NCBI GenBank assembly: GCA_963556495.2
Contig: OY747714.1
Location: forward strand, 50,040,041-50,104,040
Length of the DNA: 64,000 nucleotides
From: Valencia hispanica
Lineage: Eukaryota > Chordata > Actinopteri > Cyprinodontiformes > Valenciidae
Direction of reading: 5' to 3'
Notes under the pieces: generated by a model
Databases searched by the model: none
Seen by the model: the letters and a program-made list of their open reading frames with translations, nothing else
What the model was told of the DNA's origin: nothing
Shown here: positions 34,424 through 47,274 of the stretch, piece after piece
Position numbering within the stretch: the first letter of the stretch is position 1
Layout: each line of letters begins with the position of its first letter
Program-made: the position numbers and the translations under genes

Positions 34424-37400
34424 AATTCAATTCAATTCAAATTCAATTCAAAAATACTTTATTGATCCCAGAGGGAAATAACGTGTTGGTGTAGCTCATA
34501 TAATTAATTCTTTAAGGAGTTGTTGTAGATGATGATGGCTGTGGGCAGGAAGGATTTCCTGTAGCGGTCTGTGTTGCAGCGAAACTGAAGAAGCCTCCGA
34601 CTGAAGACGCTCTGTTGTTGTATGACAGTCTCAAGAAGAGGATGCTCAGGGTTGTCCATAATCTTTTTGATTTTATGAAGAATCCTTTGCATTATCATCT
34701 CCAGATTTTCCACAGTTGTCCCAAGAACAGAAACAGCCTTCTTTATCAGGTTGTTTAGCCTATTTAAATCCCTGGCTCTGATGCTGCTACCCCAACAGAT
34801 GACGGCTGAAGAGATTACACTCTCCACAACAGACTTGTAGAAGATCTGCAGCATCTTGCTGCAAACCTTGAAGGACCTCAGCTTCCTCAAGAAGTCCAGT
34901 CTGCTCTGTCCCTTCTTGTAGACGGCTTCACTGTTGCGCCTCCAGTCCAGTCTGTTGTCAAGGTGAACTCTGAGGTATTTATACTCCTCAACCACCTCCA
35001 CTTCTTCTCCCATGATGGAAACAGTTTTTGACTTATCCCTGTTTCTTCTGAAATCTACAATCATCTCCTTTGTTTTGTTCACATTCAAGGTGAGACGATT
35101 GTTTCCACACCATGTCACAAAGCGGTCCACCAGCTCTCTGAATTCAGCTTCTTGTCCATCTCTGATACACCTGACAATTGCAGAATCATCTGAGTATTTC
35201 TGCAGATGACAGGTCTCTGATTTGTACTGGAAGTCTGAGGTGTACAGAGTGAAAAGGAATGGTGAGAGTACGGTCCCCTGTGGTGCTCCTGTGCTGCTGA
35301 ACACCTGGTTTGACACACAATTCTTCAGTCTCACAAATTGTGGTCTGTTGGTCAGGTAGTCATTGATCCAGTCGATTGTTGAGGGCTCCACCTGTGTCTT
35401 CAGGAGTTTCTGACAAAGCAAATCAGGCTGAATTGTGTTAAATGCACTGGAGAAATCAAAGAACATGATCCTCACACTGCTGCCTGCTTTGTCCAGATGA
35501 CAGTGGGTTGGTTGAAGTAGGTGGATGATGGCATCTTCAACTCCAACTCCACAGCGATAAGCAAACTGCAGTGGCTCCTGATACGTTCTTGTTTGCTTAC
35601 TCAGGGGTGCCAACAGGAGTCTCTCCAGGACCTTCATGATGTGGGATGTCAGGGCAACAGGTCTATAGTCATTGATGACTGATGGGTGAGTTCTCTTTGG
35701 TACCGGAACAAGGCAGGATGTCTTCCACAACACTGGAACCTTCTCCTGAGTTAGGCTAAGGTTGAAGATGTGCTGCAGAATCCCACAGAGCTGCTCAGCA
35801 CAGGCCTTCAGGACTCTGGGGCTGACACCATCTGGACCTGCAGCCTTGTTCCGGTTCAGTTTCTCCAGCTGCCTCTTCACCTGACTTTTGGAGACAGACA
35901 AGTGGGAGGGGGAGGCAAAGGGGGTAGCAGCATCTCCTGACTTGGTTGAAGTCAAACTTGTGGAATTAGAAGAGTCAATGGCTGAGGTGAAGGATAAAAC
36001 ATCCGAGGTGTAACAGGAAAGCTGTTGATCAGAGGAGAGTGGGATGTCTGTTTGGCTGGGAACAGGAGACGGGGATGCTGAGCTAGTTCCTGAACTGAAC
36101 CTGTTGAGGAATATGTTCAGTTCATTGGCTCTGTCCAGACTTCCATCTATCCAATCCTTCCTGTCCTTAAAGCCTGTGATCTTTCTCATTCCTGACCAGA
36201 CATCTCTGATATTGTTCCTCTGTAGTTTGTTCTCCAGCTTCTTCCTGTATGCCTCCTTGCTGTCTCTGATCTTGACCTTAAGTTGCTTCTGTATACTCCT
36301 CAGTAATTCCCTGTCTCCCTCCCTGAAGGCTCTTTTTTTCTTGTTTAGCAGTTCCTTCAGGTCACTGGTGATCCAGGGTTTGTTATTAGGGAAGCATCTC
36401 ACTGTTCTGGTGGGGATGATGTTGTCCACACAGAAGTTTATATAGTCAGTCACACACTCAGTCATGGCATTGATGTCCTCTCCATGTGCTTGGCAAAGAG
36501 TCATCCAGTCTGTGGTTGCAAAACAACCCTGCAGGGCTTCTTCAGCTTCCTGTGGCCATTTTCTCACAGTTCATTTTGTAACAGGTTGCCTCTGAACAAG
36601 GGGTTTATATTCTGAACAGAGAAAAACAAGATTGTGATCTGATTGTCCCAGAGGAGGTCTTGGTTTGGACATATATGCATCCTTTACATTTGCATAAAAC
36701 AAATCCAAGGTCCTGTTTTCTCTTGTAGAGCAGCTGACAAACTGTTAAAATGTTGGAAGTGTAGTAGAGAGCGAGGCATGATTAAAATCACCAGATATTG
36801 CCACAAATGCATTGGGGTGCTGTGTCTGTAGCTTAGCAACAATGAAACTGATGACATCACATACAGTGTCGGCAACGGCTGAAGGTGGAATGTAAACAAC
36901 TGCCAAAATTACACTGGTGAACTCTCTTGGTAAATAATATGGACGAAAACTTACTGCCAACAGTTCGAGATCTGGGCTGCAGAGACGACACTTCACAGTA
37001 ACATGTCCTGGATGACACCATCTGTTGTTTACAAGCACTGCTACTCTACTTCCTTTCCTTTTTCTGCTCGTCTTCAGATCTCTGTCTGCTCGTACAGTCA
37101 GGAAGCCTGGCAGACAGACGTTGGAGTCGGAGACATGATCCAGCAGCCACGTCTCAGTAAAACACATAACACTGCATTCACGGTACTCTGGCAGTGTCCT
37201 TGTAAGGGCTTGGAGTTCATCCATCTTGTTAGCCAGTGATCTTACGTTGCCCTTTATGATCGATGGAAGAGATGGCTTGAACTTCCTCTTTCTCTGTCTC
37301 CTTTTTGCTCCTGCTCTGCATCCATGTCTCCTCCTTATCAACTCATCAGGGATTTGTTGTTTCAGTTGAGGTATTATATCAGCTTTTGCTATGTTAATCA

Positions 37401-37860
37401 GCTGCTCCCAGCTGTAAACCACATTGTTGCCATGGTTACGCATCATAACAAATTGTCAAAAAGGGAAAAATTTACAGCAAAAATCCTTCCAGCTTCACAG
37501 CACCAAAAACTAGAAAGTATACAGGTCAAAAAAATGCAAATGTAAGCACACATTTATAATATGAAAAAAAGTTTTTATGAGTTCTCACTATACACACGCT
37601 GAGCACATTCTTATTTTATTTTATCTAGTGCTAATCAAGCGCACTGAGACAGTCTAACATACTAGCTACATTAGCATAACTACCGAGTGCAATTACTACA
37701 AAAACGTACCGCGTATTGCAAGATAAACATTAAAAAAATAACTTAATGCTTATGTAGACATTATTACATGTCTTGGAAAACGTTTTAACAAAATTTTATT
37801 TATGTTACGTTGAGTTACTTACAGCCATTAAGTCGAAGTTCAGTCGAATCGATCACACGT
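34424..37860 (-). mobile_element. Rex1/CR1-like LINE, nearly full length
   Basis: The element is on minus, with an endonuclease-RT ORF and a 3' end reading TTTCCCTCTGGGATCAATAA, AG, then (GAATT)n repeats at 34424-34450. The 5' end is approximate; a minus 5' UTR extends to about 37860, where a plus-strand LINE begins. The clade is assigned from RT text and tail style and could be another Jockey-superfamily group. Confidence 0.8.
34504..37446 (-). pseudogene. LINE endonuclease-reverse transcriptase ORF with a single nonsense codon
   Basis: One frame runs from ATG at 37446 to 34504 (about 980 residues). As far as I can see it is broken only by TAA at 36747-36745. The N-terminal part has the endonuclease (GNVRSLANKMDELQ, CFTETWLLDHV, AISGDFNHASL). 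After the stop come the RT motifs: KAAGPDGVSPRVLKACAEQL, MFFDFSSAFNTIQPDLL, STGAPQGTVLSPFLFTLYTS and the catalytic box KYSDDSAIV. A thumb/C-terminal region ends SFLPTAIIIYNNSLKN. Intact relatives nick DNA and prime reverse transcription from the nick. The lone nonsense codon lies just after the GDFNH motif and suggests recent inactivation. Confidence 0.88.
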
Positions 37861-38099
37861 GCTCTTCAAACCAGCGTCTATCAACGGGCGGGTCTGACTC
37901 TGGTGGAGCTCCACTCTAGATGAGCACCTGGCTGCAGACCTCCACTCCACTCGCTTCCGGTGCAGGCTCCCCTGTCAGAACGACCTCCACTGTCAGGACG
38001 CTCAAGGGCGGAAGTGCAGACTTTTTTCCCCACCGGCCTTATTTTGCTCCTCTTCTTGTATCCGAAACTTTTTTGAAACACCTGCTGGCAACTAGTAAG

Positions 38100-38815
38100 A
38101 TGGACCATGACTACGATTTAAGTGCTCTGCGTGAAGCTTGTGACGAGGACATCATCGAGGATTTTGAAGCTTCCGTGCCTGACTTGAAAGACCAAGAGGT
38201 AAACTGGGACCATACTCCTATTAAAAACAAAAAGGCGAAGTGCAGCAGACGACTGAAAATAAAGATGAAGACGTGACTTCTATCATTCTGTCTGAGATAC
38301 GTGCTCGAAATCAGAAGATAGACAAACAAACTGAACTCTTAATCAGCCTTGATAAACGTATTGAGGCCAACAAAGAGGCCGTATCTGCTAACCGAAGTCG
38401 AAGATAAGTCTCCTTCAGAAAGAGAATCCCGTACTCCGAAGTGCCTGCGACGATCATGCTCGCTATAAAAAACGATGGAATCTGAGGCTACTTGGACTGC
38501 CCGAAAAGGATGAGGAGAAAATACGAGACGTCGTCATTGGAATCCTAACAAGAATCATCCCTGTTTCCGTCGATCAGCTGAGAGACACCGTGGATACGGT
38601 CCACAGGCTGGGATTAAAACCCAGCGCAGCTACTAACAACACCCCGAGAGCTGTCATCATACAGTTCTCAATGAGAAGCATCCGGGATGAGGTGTGGAAG
38701 AAATCCAAGGATGCCCCGGTATGCAAGGAGCTGCACATCAGCTTCAAGGAGGACTTTTCTAAAGAGGACAGACCCAAGAAGCCAGAAAGCACGGAAAGAG
38801 AGCTTACCTGAAAGA
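38100..38815 (+). pseudogene. L1-type ORF1 (RNA-binding protein), frameshifted
   Basis: Starts MDHDYDLSALREACDEDIIE. A coiled-coil-like middle (SEIRARNQKIDKQTELLISL) follows after a frame change near 38270. The last part (38590-38811) contains VDTVHRLGLKPSAATNNTPR, AVIIQFSMRSIRDEVWK and LHISFKEDFSKED. This is the RRM and C-terminal domain of L1 ORF1p (transposase_22 family), an RNA chaperone that coats element RNA. Stops and frameshifts near 38405 and 38470-38580 break it. Confidence 0.75.
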
Positions 38816-39005
38816 GGGCTACGCGCTCATCGATAATAAAAGAGTGGACCCACACTGAACTCACTTTCTTCCTAGTGTTCTTATAAGGTATGCATCTGTT
38901 CAAAGAGCTGTTACTTTGTTTTTTGATATTAGGTTACGGCTATTTGTGCTCGTTCCTGCGCATCTTTCATTACCTTTGCTTGCTTAAGTGGACAGTTTTA
39001 TTTCT

Positions 39006-42000
39006 ATGTTATCTTTGTTGTCGTTAAATGTTAGAGGTTTGAAGGCAATTTTTCTATATTGTAAAGAGCAACGAGCTATTTGTTTTATACAAGCAACAAA
39101 CTCAATGCAGGATGGCTCATCTTTTTGGAAACAGCAATGGGGCGATTCAGTTTATTTTAGCCATGGGACGTCTCATTCTGCTGGAGTAATGATATTGTTT
39201 AACAAATTTCCTGGAACAATTTTAGACCACAAAAGAGACACTAACGGTCATTGGGTCATGGTAGTCATAAATATTGACGGGGTCAGCTTCATTCTGCTGT
39301 GTGTATATGGCTTCAATAGTAAAACATTGAACAAACAATTCTATATGGATTTAACAAAATTAATAGCTGCATGGAAGGTCTGCTATTCAACCGATCATGT
39401 GATTTTAGGAGGTGATTTTATTTTAACTCCAAATGAATATGAAGATCGTCTTCCCTCTAGACGGCGCCAACACACCTTTAATGAAACCTTCCTTTACCTG
39501 ACTTCTAATGTTGGGCTGTCTGACTGCTGGCGGTTGAGGAACCCGGGGTCCAGACTGTATACGTGGTTTAATGTGGCCAACAACGGTCAGTGTTCCAGAC
39601 TCGATTATTGGTTCATCCCTCATGACTTAGTCCAACATGTTACGAGCCGTAATATTTCTCCATCTCCTTTAACTGACATTCCTCAGTATCTCTGTCCTTA
39701 TCTCTCAATAATACACATAAATATCGCAGTTCCATATGGAAATTCAACAACAGCTTACTCCTTAATAACCTCTTCTGTACTGAAATAAAATAATTAATTG
39801 TTAGAATTAAACTGTTAGATCTTTCACCCATAAGCAAATGGGAATGGTTTAAATTTAAAGCTAAATCTTCTGCAATTAGAATTGGAAAAAACCTCTCTAA
39901 ACAAAAACGCTCCAGACAGTTGGAAATTATCAATAATATTAACTGCATATGTAACAAAGAACACCTAACAATTGAAGAACAAACTCTACTTGAAAATCTC
40001 AAATCACAACCTGATGATCTATTCATAGATAAGGCTCGTGGCGCGTATGTGCATTCTGGAGCGCGTTGGATAGAGGAAGGGGAGAAAAACTCGTCTTTTT
40101 TTTCAACCTTGAAAAACACAGACAAGCTAAAAAGAAGATCTCTAAATTAAATATTAATGGAATCACCATAGATGACTCGAGCCATATCATTAGCTTTATA
40201 AAGAATTTCTATAGCAATCTTTATAGCTCTAAATTCTCTGCTTCTGAATGTCATTCCTTTTTCAATAATATCCTAAATTGTATAACAACTATCGATAATG
40301 AGTTTAAAAGTTGTGTGGAGGATGATCTTAGAATTGAGGAATTGGACGCAGCTGTAAAACAGATGGCAAAGGGTAAGTCACCAGGGCTTGATGGCCTCAC
40401 TACTGAATTTTATACTTTCTTCTGGGACTCTATGAGAGAAATCCTATATGAGGCCCTGATAGGATGTATTGCAAAGTTAAGCCTTTCCCCTACAATGAAA
40501 AGTGGCCTCATTACTTTGATTTGACCCAATAAAGACGTCCTCTCATTGGAAAATTGGAGACCTATAATCCTTCTATGTACCGACTACAAACTCTTAGCTT
40601 TAGTTTATACTAATCGTTTAAATAGTGGTCTAGCAAACATTGTTGACAAATGCCAGTCCGCTTTTATAAAAAGAAGAAACATTCATAATCATACTCGACT
40701 CATTTTAGACATGCTTGACTACAGACACTTTATCAACACTGATAGTTTGGTCCTATTTCTTGACTTTAACAAAGCCTTCGATTCCTTAGAACATATTTTT
40801 ATGATTGAAACATTAAAGTTAATGGGCTTTGGCCCAAAGTTTTGTAACAGAATTAAAATGTTTTATTCAGATATCAATAGTGCAATATCTCTAAATCCAG
40901 GTATGAAATCTCACTTTGCTGTGTCAAGAGGAGTCCGTCAAGGATGCCCCATCTCGCCAGAACTTTTCATTCTGGCCACTCAAATGCTATCTCAATTAAA
41001 AATGATCCAAATTTGTATGGAATTGATGTATTTGATAAAGAGTTTAGGATCAGTCAATTTGCTGATGATTTGGCCATCTTTTTACGGGACAAATTTATGG
41101 TTGATCCTGCCCTAACTTTGATCTCTGGTTTCTCTAAAGCAACTGGTCTCCTCCTCAACATTAATAAATGCGAGCTCTTACCTATTCATGATTGTCCTGA
41201 AAAAATTATATCTAATATTAAAGTTTCAAATGAAGTCAAATACTTAGGCTTAATCATTTCTAAGAATTCAACCCAAAGAGAAGACTTCCCTGAAAATCGT
41301 ATCATTGATATGGAAATAAACTTGAATCGCTGGTTACCCAGAGACCTTACTATATCTGGCCGAGTCCTTCTAACCAAAGCTGAAGGTGTGTCTAAATTGA
41401 TATACCCGTGCTACTCACTCTTTATGTCAAATGATTGTATACAAAAAGCGAACTCAATTCTGTTTAAATTTATCTGGAGAAAAAAGACTCACTATTTTAA
41501 AAAAATCACAGCTTGTCAGGGATTACGATAAGGGAGGAATTAAAGCTCTGGGGTCTCATTTAGAAAGCTTGCTTACGCACAAAACGGGGTCTGAAAACTA
41601 AATGTGCGCAACTTTAAGCACCCTAAGGATCTTGCTTACGCACTTTGTGGACACATAAGAAAACACTGACAGCGGCGCAGGAGAGATGGCAAACATGAAA
41701 ATGAAAGCCACAATTTCAAACTTGTAGAGCTTTGATTGCCTGATTGAGTGATTGATTGAAATAAAACAGTTTTCCGTGCCTCTACAAGACTGCAGCTGTC
41801 TCTTTGGAATTACTTTCTCCGCCTCTCGGTTGCCACGGTTACCTGTGAAGCGCCCCATATTAGCTGGCTTAAGTCTATGCAGAATATTCACTAGACATTT
41901 TGCATGGACCGTTTATGGGAGAAAGTGGGTGTGTAGGAGGCGGGATACGATCCAAAAACACCTGCGCACATTTCTAGGGAGAGTGGGATTTATAAAACGG

Positions 42001-43243
42001 AAAGTGCTGCAGCTGTGCTACTCCAAGTTTGATAGATTGAAAACTTACTAGGCGTAAGTAAAAAAACGTTGCTGAGCTTAAGTATGGTATTAGTAATGAT
42101 TCTACGCAAAGTTTTATAAATGAGACCCCTGGACCTCGAGGCCTTAATTGGTTCCAATAAACTATGTTTGCTGAAAGCCTATTTTTCACAACCAAACTCC
42201 ATGTGGTTCCACATTCCGCTAACTTTGTTCAATAAGCTGGGTGGATTAGACTTCTTGCTTAGGTGTGATTTTAAGTTAACCAATATTCCAATCAAACTGT
42301 CTAAATTTCATAGCCAAATCCTGTCCTTTTGGAAAATGATTTCCACACATTATTTCACACCACATGGGTCCCTAATATGGAATAACAGATGTATTCTTGT
42401 TAACAAAAAATCTATATTTAAGCTTGACTGGTACAAAAAAGGTATTTTTTTGTCACAGACTTAATGAACAATGATGGCTCCTTTCTGGATCATAAAGTAT
42501 TTCGGGACAATTTCAATATACGTTGTTGCAAGAGTGAATATAATAAGATTTGTAAAGCCATTCCAGCTTCTCTGGTTAATTTGATTCAGAACACTATGAT
42601 TTACTCTAAAGTTTCCCCAACCCTGCCTTAGCTACAAATATTGGACTACCCGCTTAATGACAAAAGATGTAACTCTAGATTTTTTACTGTAACCATAAAA
42701 TCTAACTTATTTCATGATTATAATAGAGACTATCCAACCGAGATTTTAGTCAAAGCGTTTACAAGATATATTAAACTACCAGTCTCACCAAAAATGAAGG
42801 AAACACGTTTCAAGATTCTAAATAGGACTTATCCAGTAGCTGTTTTCCTACAAAAAAGATTTAAATTTTAGCTGACGCCATGTACTTCTTGTAAATCCTC
42901 TGATGAATCTCTTGATCATTTGTTTTTTGACTGCCCTGCTTCCAATAGTTTTTGGTCGGACATCAAAGAGTGGTTGAACTTTAAAACTCCTATTCTCCCA
43001 ATTGTAACTGTCAACCATGTTCTAGAATATGTAACTGATGTGGCACCCAATATATCTGACATGGTAAACGTCATTTTTCTTTTAAGGAAATATTACATCC
43101 ATTGCTGCAAATGGAGAAATTATGTCCCCCATTTTAATGCTTTTTTGATTGTGTTTAAAAACTATTTTTGTTCACTGAAACAAGTGAGGCTAAATTGTGC
43201 CATAAACATACTGTCATGTGCATCTAAATTTCTCTTATTTTAA
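39006..43243 (+). pseudogene. L1-type ORF2: endonuclease and reverse transcriptase, broken
   Basis: The endonuclease spans 39006-39785 (MLSLLSLNVRGLK, HVILGGDFILTPNEYEDR, SRLDYWFIP). RT segments follow: 40066-40524 (KGKSPGLDGLTTEFY), 40546-41115 (ENWRPIILLCTDYKLLA, LFLDFNKAFDSL, RGVRQGCPISPELF) and 40944-41531 (catalytic QFADDLAIF). A TGA at 40522-40524 is in frame, and frameshifts occur near 39785 and 41000. After the MITE, coding resumes at about 42132 (LEALIGSNKLCLLKAYF). It ends near 43243 with a Cys/His-type region (MFFDCPASNSFWSDIKEWL). The text is closest to the Tx1-like L1 elements of fish. Confidence 0.82.
41551..42128. mobile_element. MITE inserted in L1-type ORF2, with 3-bp target duplication CTG
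   Basis: The ends GGGTCTCATTTA and TAAATGAGACCC are inverted repeats, continued loosely by TACGCA words. CTG is duplicated at 41548-41550 and 42129-42131. Removing the 578 bp plus one CTG restores the L1 reading frame (…KAL then DLEAL…). A 3-bp duplication points to a PIF/Harbinger-type origin, although CTG is not the usual TWA. There is no transposase. Confidence 0.8.
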
Positions 43244-44420
43244 ATAACCTGATGTTCCTGCTCATTTTCTTTTAAAGCTTTACAGTGTAATGGCAAATAA
43301 ATAGTATCTCAGGGTTTCCATAATAAAGAAGACTTGAGTCCAAGAAGGCGTTTAAGTATTTAATTCAAACATATCTGGCCAGACATGGAGGGGACAGAGT
43401 TACTCGTTCATCACCCTAACCAACCTTTCTAACTAACCGCTTAAATAGTATTCAGCAATCATTGTTTATCTCTGTAGATGTCTTCTCCATCCTTCACGCC
43501 CCGCCTCCAGAGTAACTGCTTCACGCGAGTCATAGCAACGCATAAAGCAGCTCATCCGAAGGCCAGACTGTTATCTTACTGCCCCGGCGTCTGTCTCTCT
43601 GGTGACCTGACACATATATCTTTCTCATAACATTAAGCTGGAACAATAAGCTTGTCATTTTACCCTAGATGTATTCACTAAACAGAGAATATACACTTAA
43701 TTCCTAATTGCATAACAATTTTCCACCACAACACATATTTCTGTCATATTGTTGTCCTGTTTTTGCTGTACTCAAATTTAAATTCAATTCAGTTTATTTA
43801 TATAGCGCCAATTCACAACAGATGTCATCTCAAGGCACTTAACAAGAAGTCATTTCAATAAATTTATACAAACATTCCAATCAGTTAAAAAGTTTCCTAT
43901 TTAAGGAATCCCAGCAGATTGCGTCAGTCATTGGCGTGAGGTTGGGCCCCGTTGATGCAGACTTTCCAACCACAGCAATCCTTCAGCAATCCCTCATACT
44001 GAGCAAGCATGTAGCGACGGTGGAGAGGAAAAACTCCCCTTTAACAGGAAGAAACCTCCAACAGAACCAGGCTCAGTAGGAGCGGCCATCTGCCACGAAC
44101 GTCTGGGGGTTTGAGAAGACAGAGCAGAGACACAGAAGGAACAGAAGATCTGATATAAGAGAACTTTCTATGTTACAGAAAGTAAAAAGTTGATAACAGG
44201 ACACAGTGGATGTTCAGTTACTGGGAGGATCATCCCAGTCGATGCCCCCCGTCCAACAGGGCATTGCAGCCAAGCAGGATACCAGACCAGGTATATCTTC
44301 TATGGAGAGAAAAACACTGAGAGAAAACAAAGTTAACAGTCGAAATAACAGAATGTACTGTAATACAACTGGAGAGTAGTAGGAGAAAAGGAAGTAGCAG
44401 AGTGAAGAAAATTGGTAAGT

Positions 44421-46832
44421 TTATTTAATTTTAGCAATATTCTGGAGGTGAAAGAAAGAAATCCTAGAAACCTGTTTAATATGGGATTTAAATGTCAAGT
44501 CTTGGTCAAAAATAACGCCGAGGTTCTTTACGTTATTACTGGGGGCCAATTTAATGCCATCCAGATGAAGTGATTGACTAATCAGTTTCTGTTTAAGAAC
44601 TTCTGGTCCAAAGACAGCAACTTCTGTCTTGTCAGAATTTAAAAGCAAAAAGTTTAGATTCATCCATGCTTTTATGTCTTCCAGACATGCCTGTAATCTA
44701 CCTAACTGACTGGGTTCATCAGGATTTATGGATAAATATAGTTGTGTATCATCTGCATAGCTGTGGAAATGTATCCCATGCTGTCAAATGATTCTACCAA
44801 TTGGGAGCATATATATGGTGAAAAGAATTGGTCCAAGGACAGAACCCTGTGGAACTCCACAAGTAACCCTTGAGAGTGAAGAAGATTTATCATTTAGATG
44901 AACAAACTGGAATCTATCAGACAAATCTGATTTAAACCAGCCTAGTGCTGTTCCTTTGATCCCTGCAACATGTTCAAGCCTTTCTAAGAGAATATTATGA
45001 TCGACTGTGTCAAAAGCAGCACTGAGATCTAACAAAACCAGAACAGACACAAGTCCATTATCTGAGGCCATGAGAATATCATTAGTAACCTTCACCAGTG
45101 CTGTTTCAGTGCTATGATGAGCTCTAAAACCTGACTGAAACTCTTCAAACAGCTCGTTACTGTTTAGATGCTCACAGACTTGATTAGCAACAATTTTCTC
45201 AAGGACTTTGGATAAGAAAGGAAGGTTAGATATAGGTCTGTAATTCACTAAGTCATCTTGATCAAGGGAAGGTTTCTTGAGTAAAGGTTTAATTACAGCT
45301 ATTTTAAATTCCTGTGGTACGTATCCGTTTACTAAGGATAGATTCATCATATCCAAAATAGGGCCAGGAACCAAATGGAACACTTCTTTAAATAATTTGG
45401 TTGGGATTGGGTCCAACATACAAGTTGAAGGTTTAGATGAGGCTAATATTTTTGATAATTCCAAAAGCTTGACTGAATCAAAACAGCCTAAGCACAACTG
45501 AGGTTCTACAGTTCTTTCCGATGCTGCCTCCTTTACTGAGGAAGAAGTAATCATGTTTGGGAGGATGCCAATGATTTTATTTTTAATAGAATTTATTATA
45601 TTTATGAAGAATCCCATAAAATCATCACTGCTTAGAGCTGGGGGAATAGTTGGATAAACAGAGCTATGACTCTGTGTATGTTTGGCAACTGTACTAAAAA
45701 GAAACCTAGAATTGTTTTTATTCGCCTCTTTTAGTGATGAAAAATATGCTGTTCTAGCTTGTCGAAGGGTCTTTTTATACAGCAGTAGACTGTTATTCCA
45801 GGTTAAATAGGAATCCTCTAGGTGTGTAGAGCGCCATTTTCTCTCCAACTTCCTAGTATTCTGCTTTAAAGTACGCAACTCTGCGTTGAACCAAGGAGTC
45901 AGCCTCTTATGGCTAGCCACTTTCTTTTTTAAGGGGGCTACACTATCTAATGCCAAACGCAATGAGGACGTAACGCTGTGAACCAGATCATCAATTTCTG
46001 AAGGGTTAGAGATAGAATTGCTGCCATCCACTGTGTTACCCTGAGACACTAAGGAAAGTAAGAATGGAACAGATTCTTTAAAAAATTTCACAGCATTGTC
46101 TGATAAAGCTCTACTATCATGACATTTTCTTTCAAAGTTAAGATGGTCAGTTAAAGTAAATTCAAAAGTTATTAAGAAGTGGTCAGACAGGACCGGGTTA
46201 TGTGGGTGGACTGTTATTTCCTCACACTCGATACCGTATGTCAGTACAAGGTCCAAAGTGTGTTTGCCCGAGTGGGTCGATCCCTGTACTTTTTGAGTAA
46301 AGCCAATTGAGTCTAAGATTGCATTAAAGGCTGCATTTAGGCTATCACTTTCAGTATCCACATGAATATTGAAGTCCCCCACTATAATGACCCTATCAGT
46401 ATTTAATACTAAATCAGATAAAAAATGAGAGATCTGATCCAAGAATTGAGAATAAGGGCCTGGTGGACGATACAAAACCACAAACAAAAATGGTCTTAAT
46501 GTTTTGCAACTTGGATGAGGAAAATTAAGGGTTAGATGTTCAAAAGAACTGTAGCTATCAATTGGTCTGGGACTAATTAGTAAATCAGAACGAAAAATTG
46601 TTGCAACTCCTCCTCCTCGCCCAGTACTTCTAGGAATGTGAAAATGTAAATGACTGGAATGAGTTGACTCATTTATACTGACATAATCCTCCTGCTGCAA
46701 CCAGGTTTCTGTGAGACAAAGCAAATCAATATGATTATCACAAATCAAGTCATTTACTAACAAAGTCTTTGAGGAGAGAGATCTTATGTTTAATAAACCA
46801 CATTTAATAGATACATTTTTCTGTTCAGTCAA
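44421..46832 (-). pseudogene. L2 endonuclease-RT ORF (copy 2), nonsense codon before the catalytic box
   Basis: The open part 46832-44784 (682 codons) starts [20 protein letters not shown]. It has the endonuclease motifs [30 protein letters not shown] and PVLSDHF, then RT blocks [20 protein letters not shown] and [17 protein letters not shown] at 44786-44784 replaces Arg of copy 1, just upstream of the YADD catalytic motif. Coding after it (44663-44421) continues LNFLLLNSDKTEVAVFGPEV. Copy 1 is open at this codon but has its own stops elsewhere. The stop removes the active site, so the copy is inactive unless it is read through. Confidence 0.88.
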
Positions 46833-46836
46833 AGTC

Positions 46837-46870
46837 GTAAATTTGACACAGAAGACTGTGTCAAATTTAC
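46837..46870. repeat. Perfect 15-bp hairpin in the L2 5' region
   Basis: GTAAATTTGACACAG and its exact reverse complement flank the loop AAGA, directly upstream (on minus) of the L2 copy 2 ATG at 46832. It could fold in the element RNA leader. Confidence 0.8.
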
Positions 46871-47274
46871 CTGACAGCGTTTTAAACAGTAAAACTAAGT
46901 AAATATAGCGTCCAACTCACTAAATTGGCCATGAACTGACTAGTAAATACACAATTATTTCAAGAGAATGTTTAAAAAAAATAACTCTATGTCCCGTAGG
47001 GGGCTCCTTAAGCAATTGATTTGCCTAGATTTGCCTGGAATTGGCACCAGACCTCTGATATTAATTGATGCTTTATTATTGTTATTATTACTAGGCATAG
47101 TAGGCATCATCTGCATTATTTACAGAAGCTTGCAGGTAGGTGATGTTAATGTGAGACCTGAGCCTGCTTTACCTTGCAAAGATCCTCAGTTCTTGGCTCA
47201 ATGTTTGATAAACATAGCCTCAAATCATCCTCTATCTGTGCATGATTGCAGTATTTTGTTTTGAGTGCAGTGAT

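Larger units (their letters stand above)
37900..43300 (+). mobile_element. Tx1/L1-like LINE, degenerate, carrying a MITE
   Basis: Plus-strand ORF1 (38100-38815) and ORF2 (39006-43243) have the L1-superfamily order. A 578-bp MITE interrupts ORF2 (41551-42128). Borders are approximate; no target duplication was found. The 5' end lies within about 40 bp of the 5' end of the minus-strand LINE. Confidence 0.8.
43785..46960 (-). mobile_element. L2-clade LINE copy 2, near full length
   Basis: On minus it has endonuclease, RT and a 3' UTR that ends, on plus, AATTCAATTCAGTTTATTTA at 43785. It matches L2 copy 1 (23626-26613) over the whole shared part in opposite orientation. The 5' end is not fixed; 46871-47264 may be its 5' UTR. 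43301-43784 holds no recognised gene. Confidence 0.9.

Noticed and set aside
37920..38276. N-terminal extension of 60 residues before MDHDYDLSAL in the L1-type ORF1
   Set aside because: The upstream part looks like 5' UTR by base composition; the Met at 38100 gives the usual acidic ORF1 start.
46968..47264. Plus-strand open frame of 98 codons with a hydrophobic stretch (LILIDALLLLLLLGIVGIICI)
   Set aside because: It overlaps the probable 5' region of the minus-strand L2 element, has no homology I recognise and no splice or promoter support. The hydrophobic run comes from TTATTATT-type sequence.
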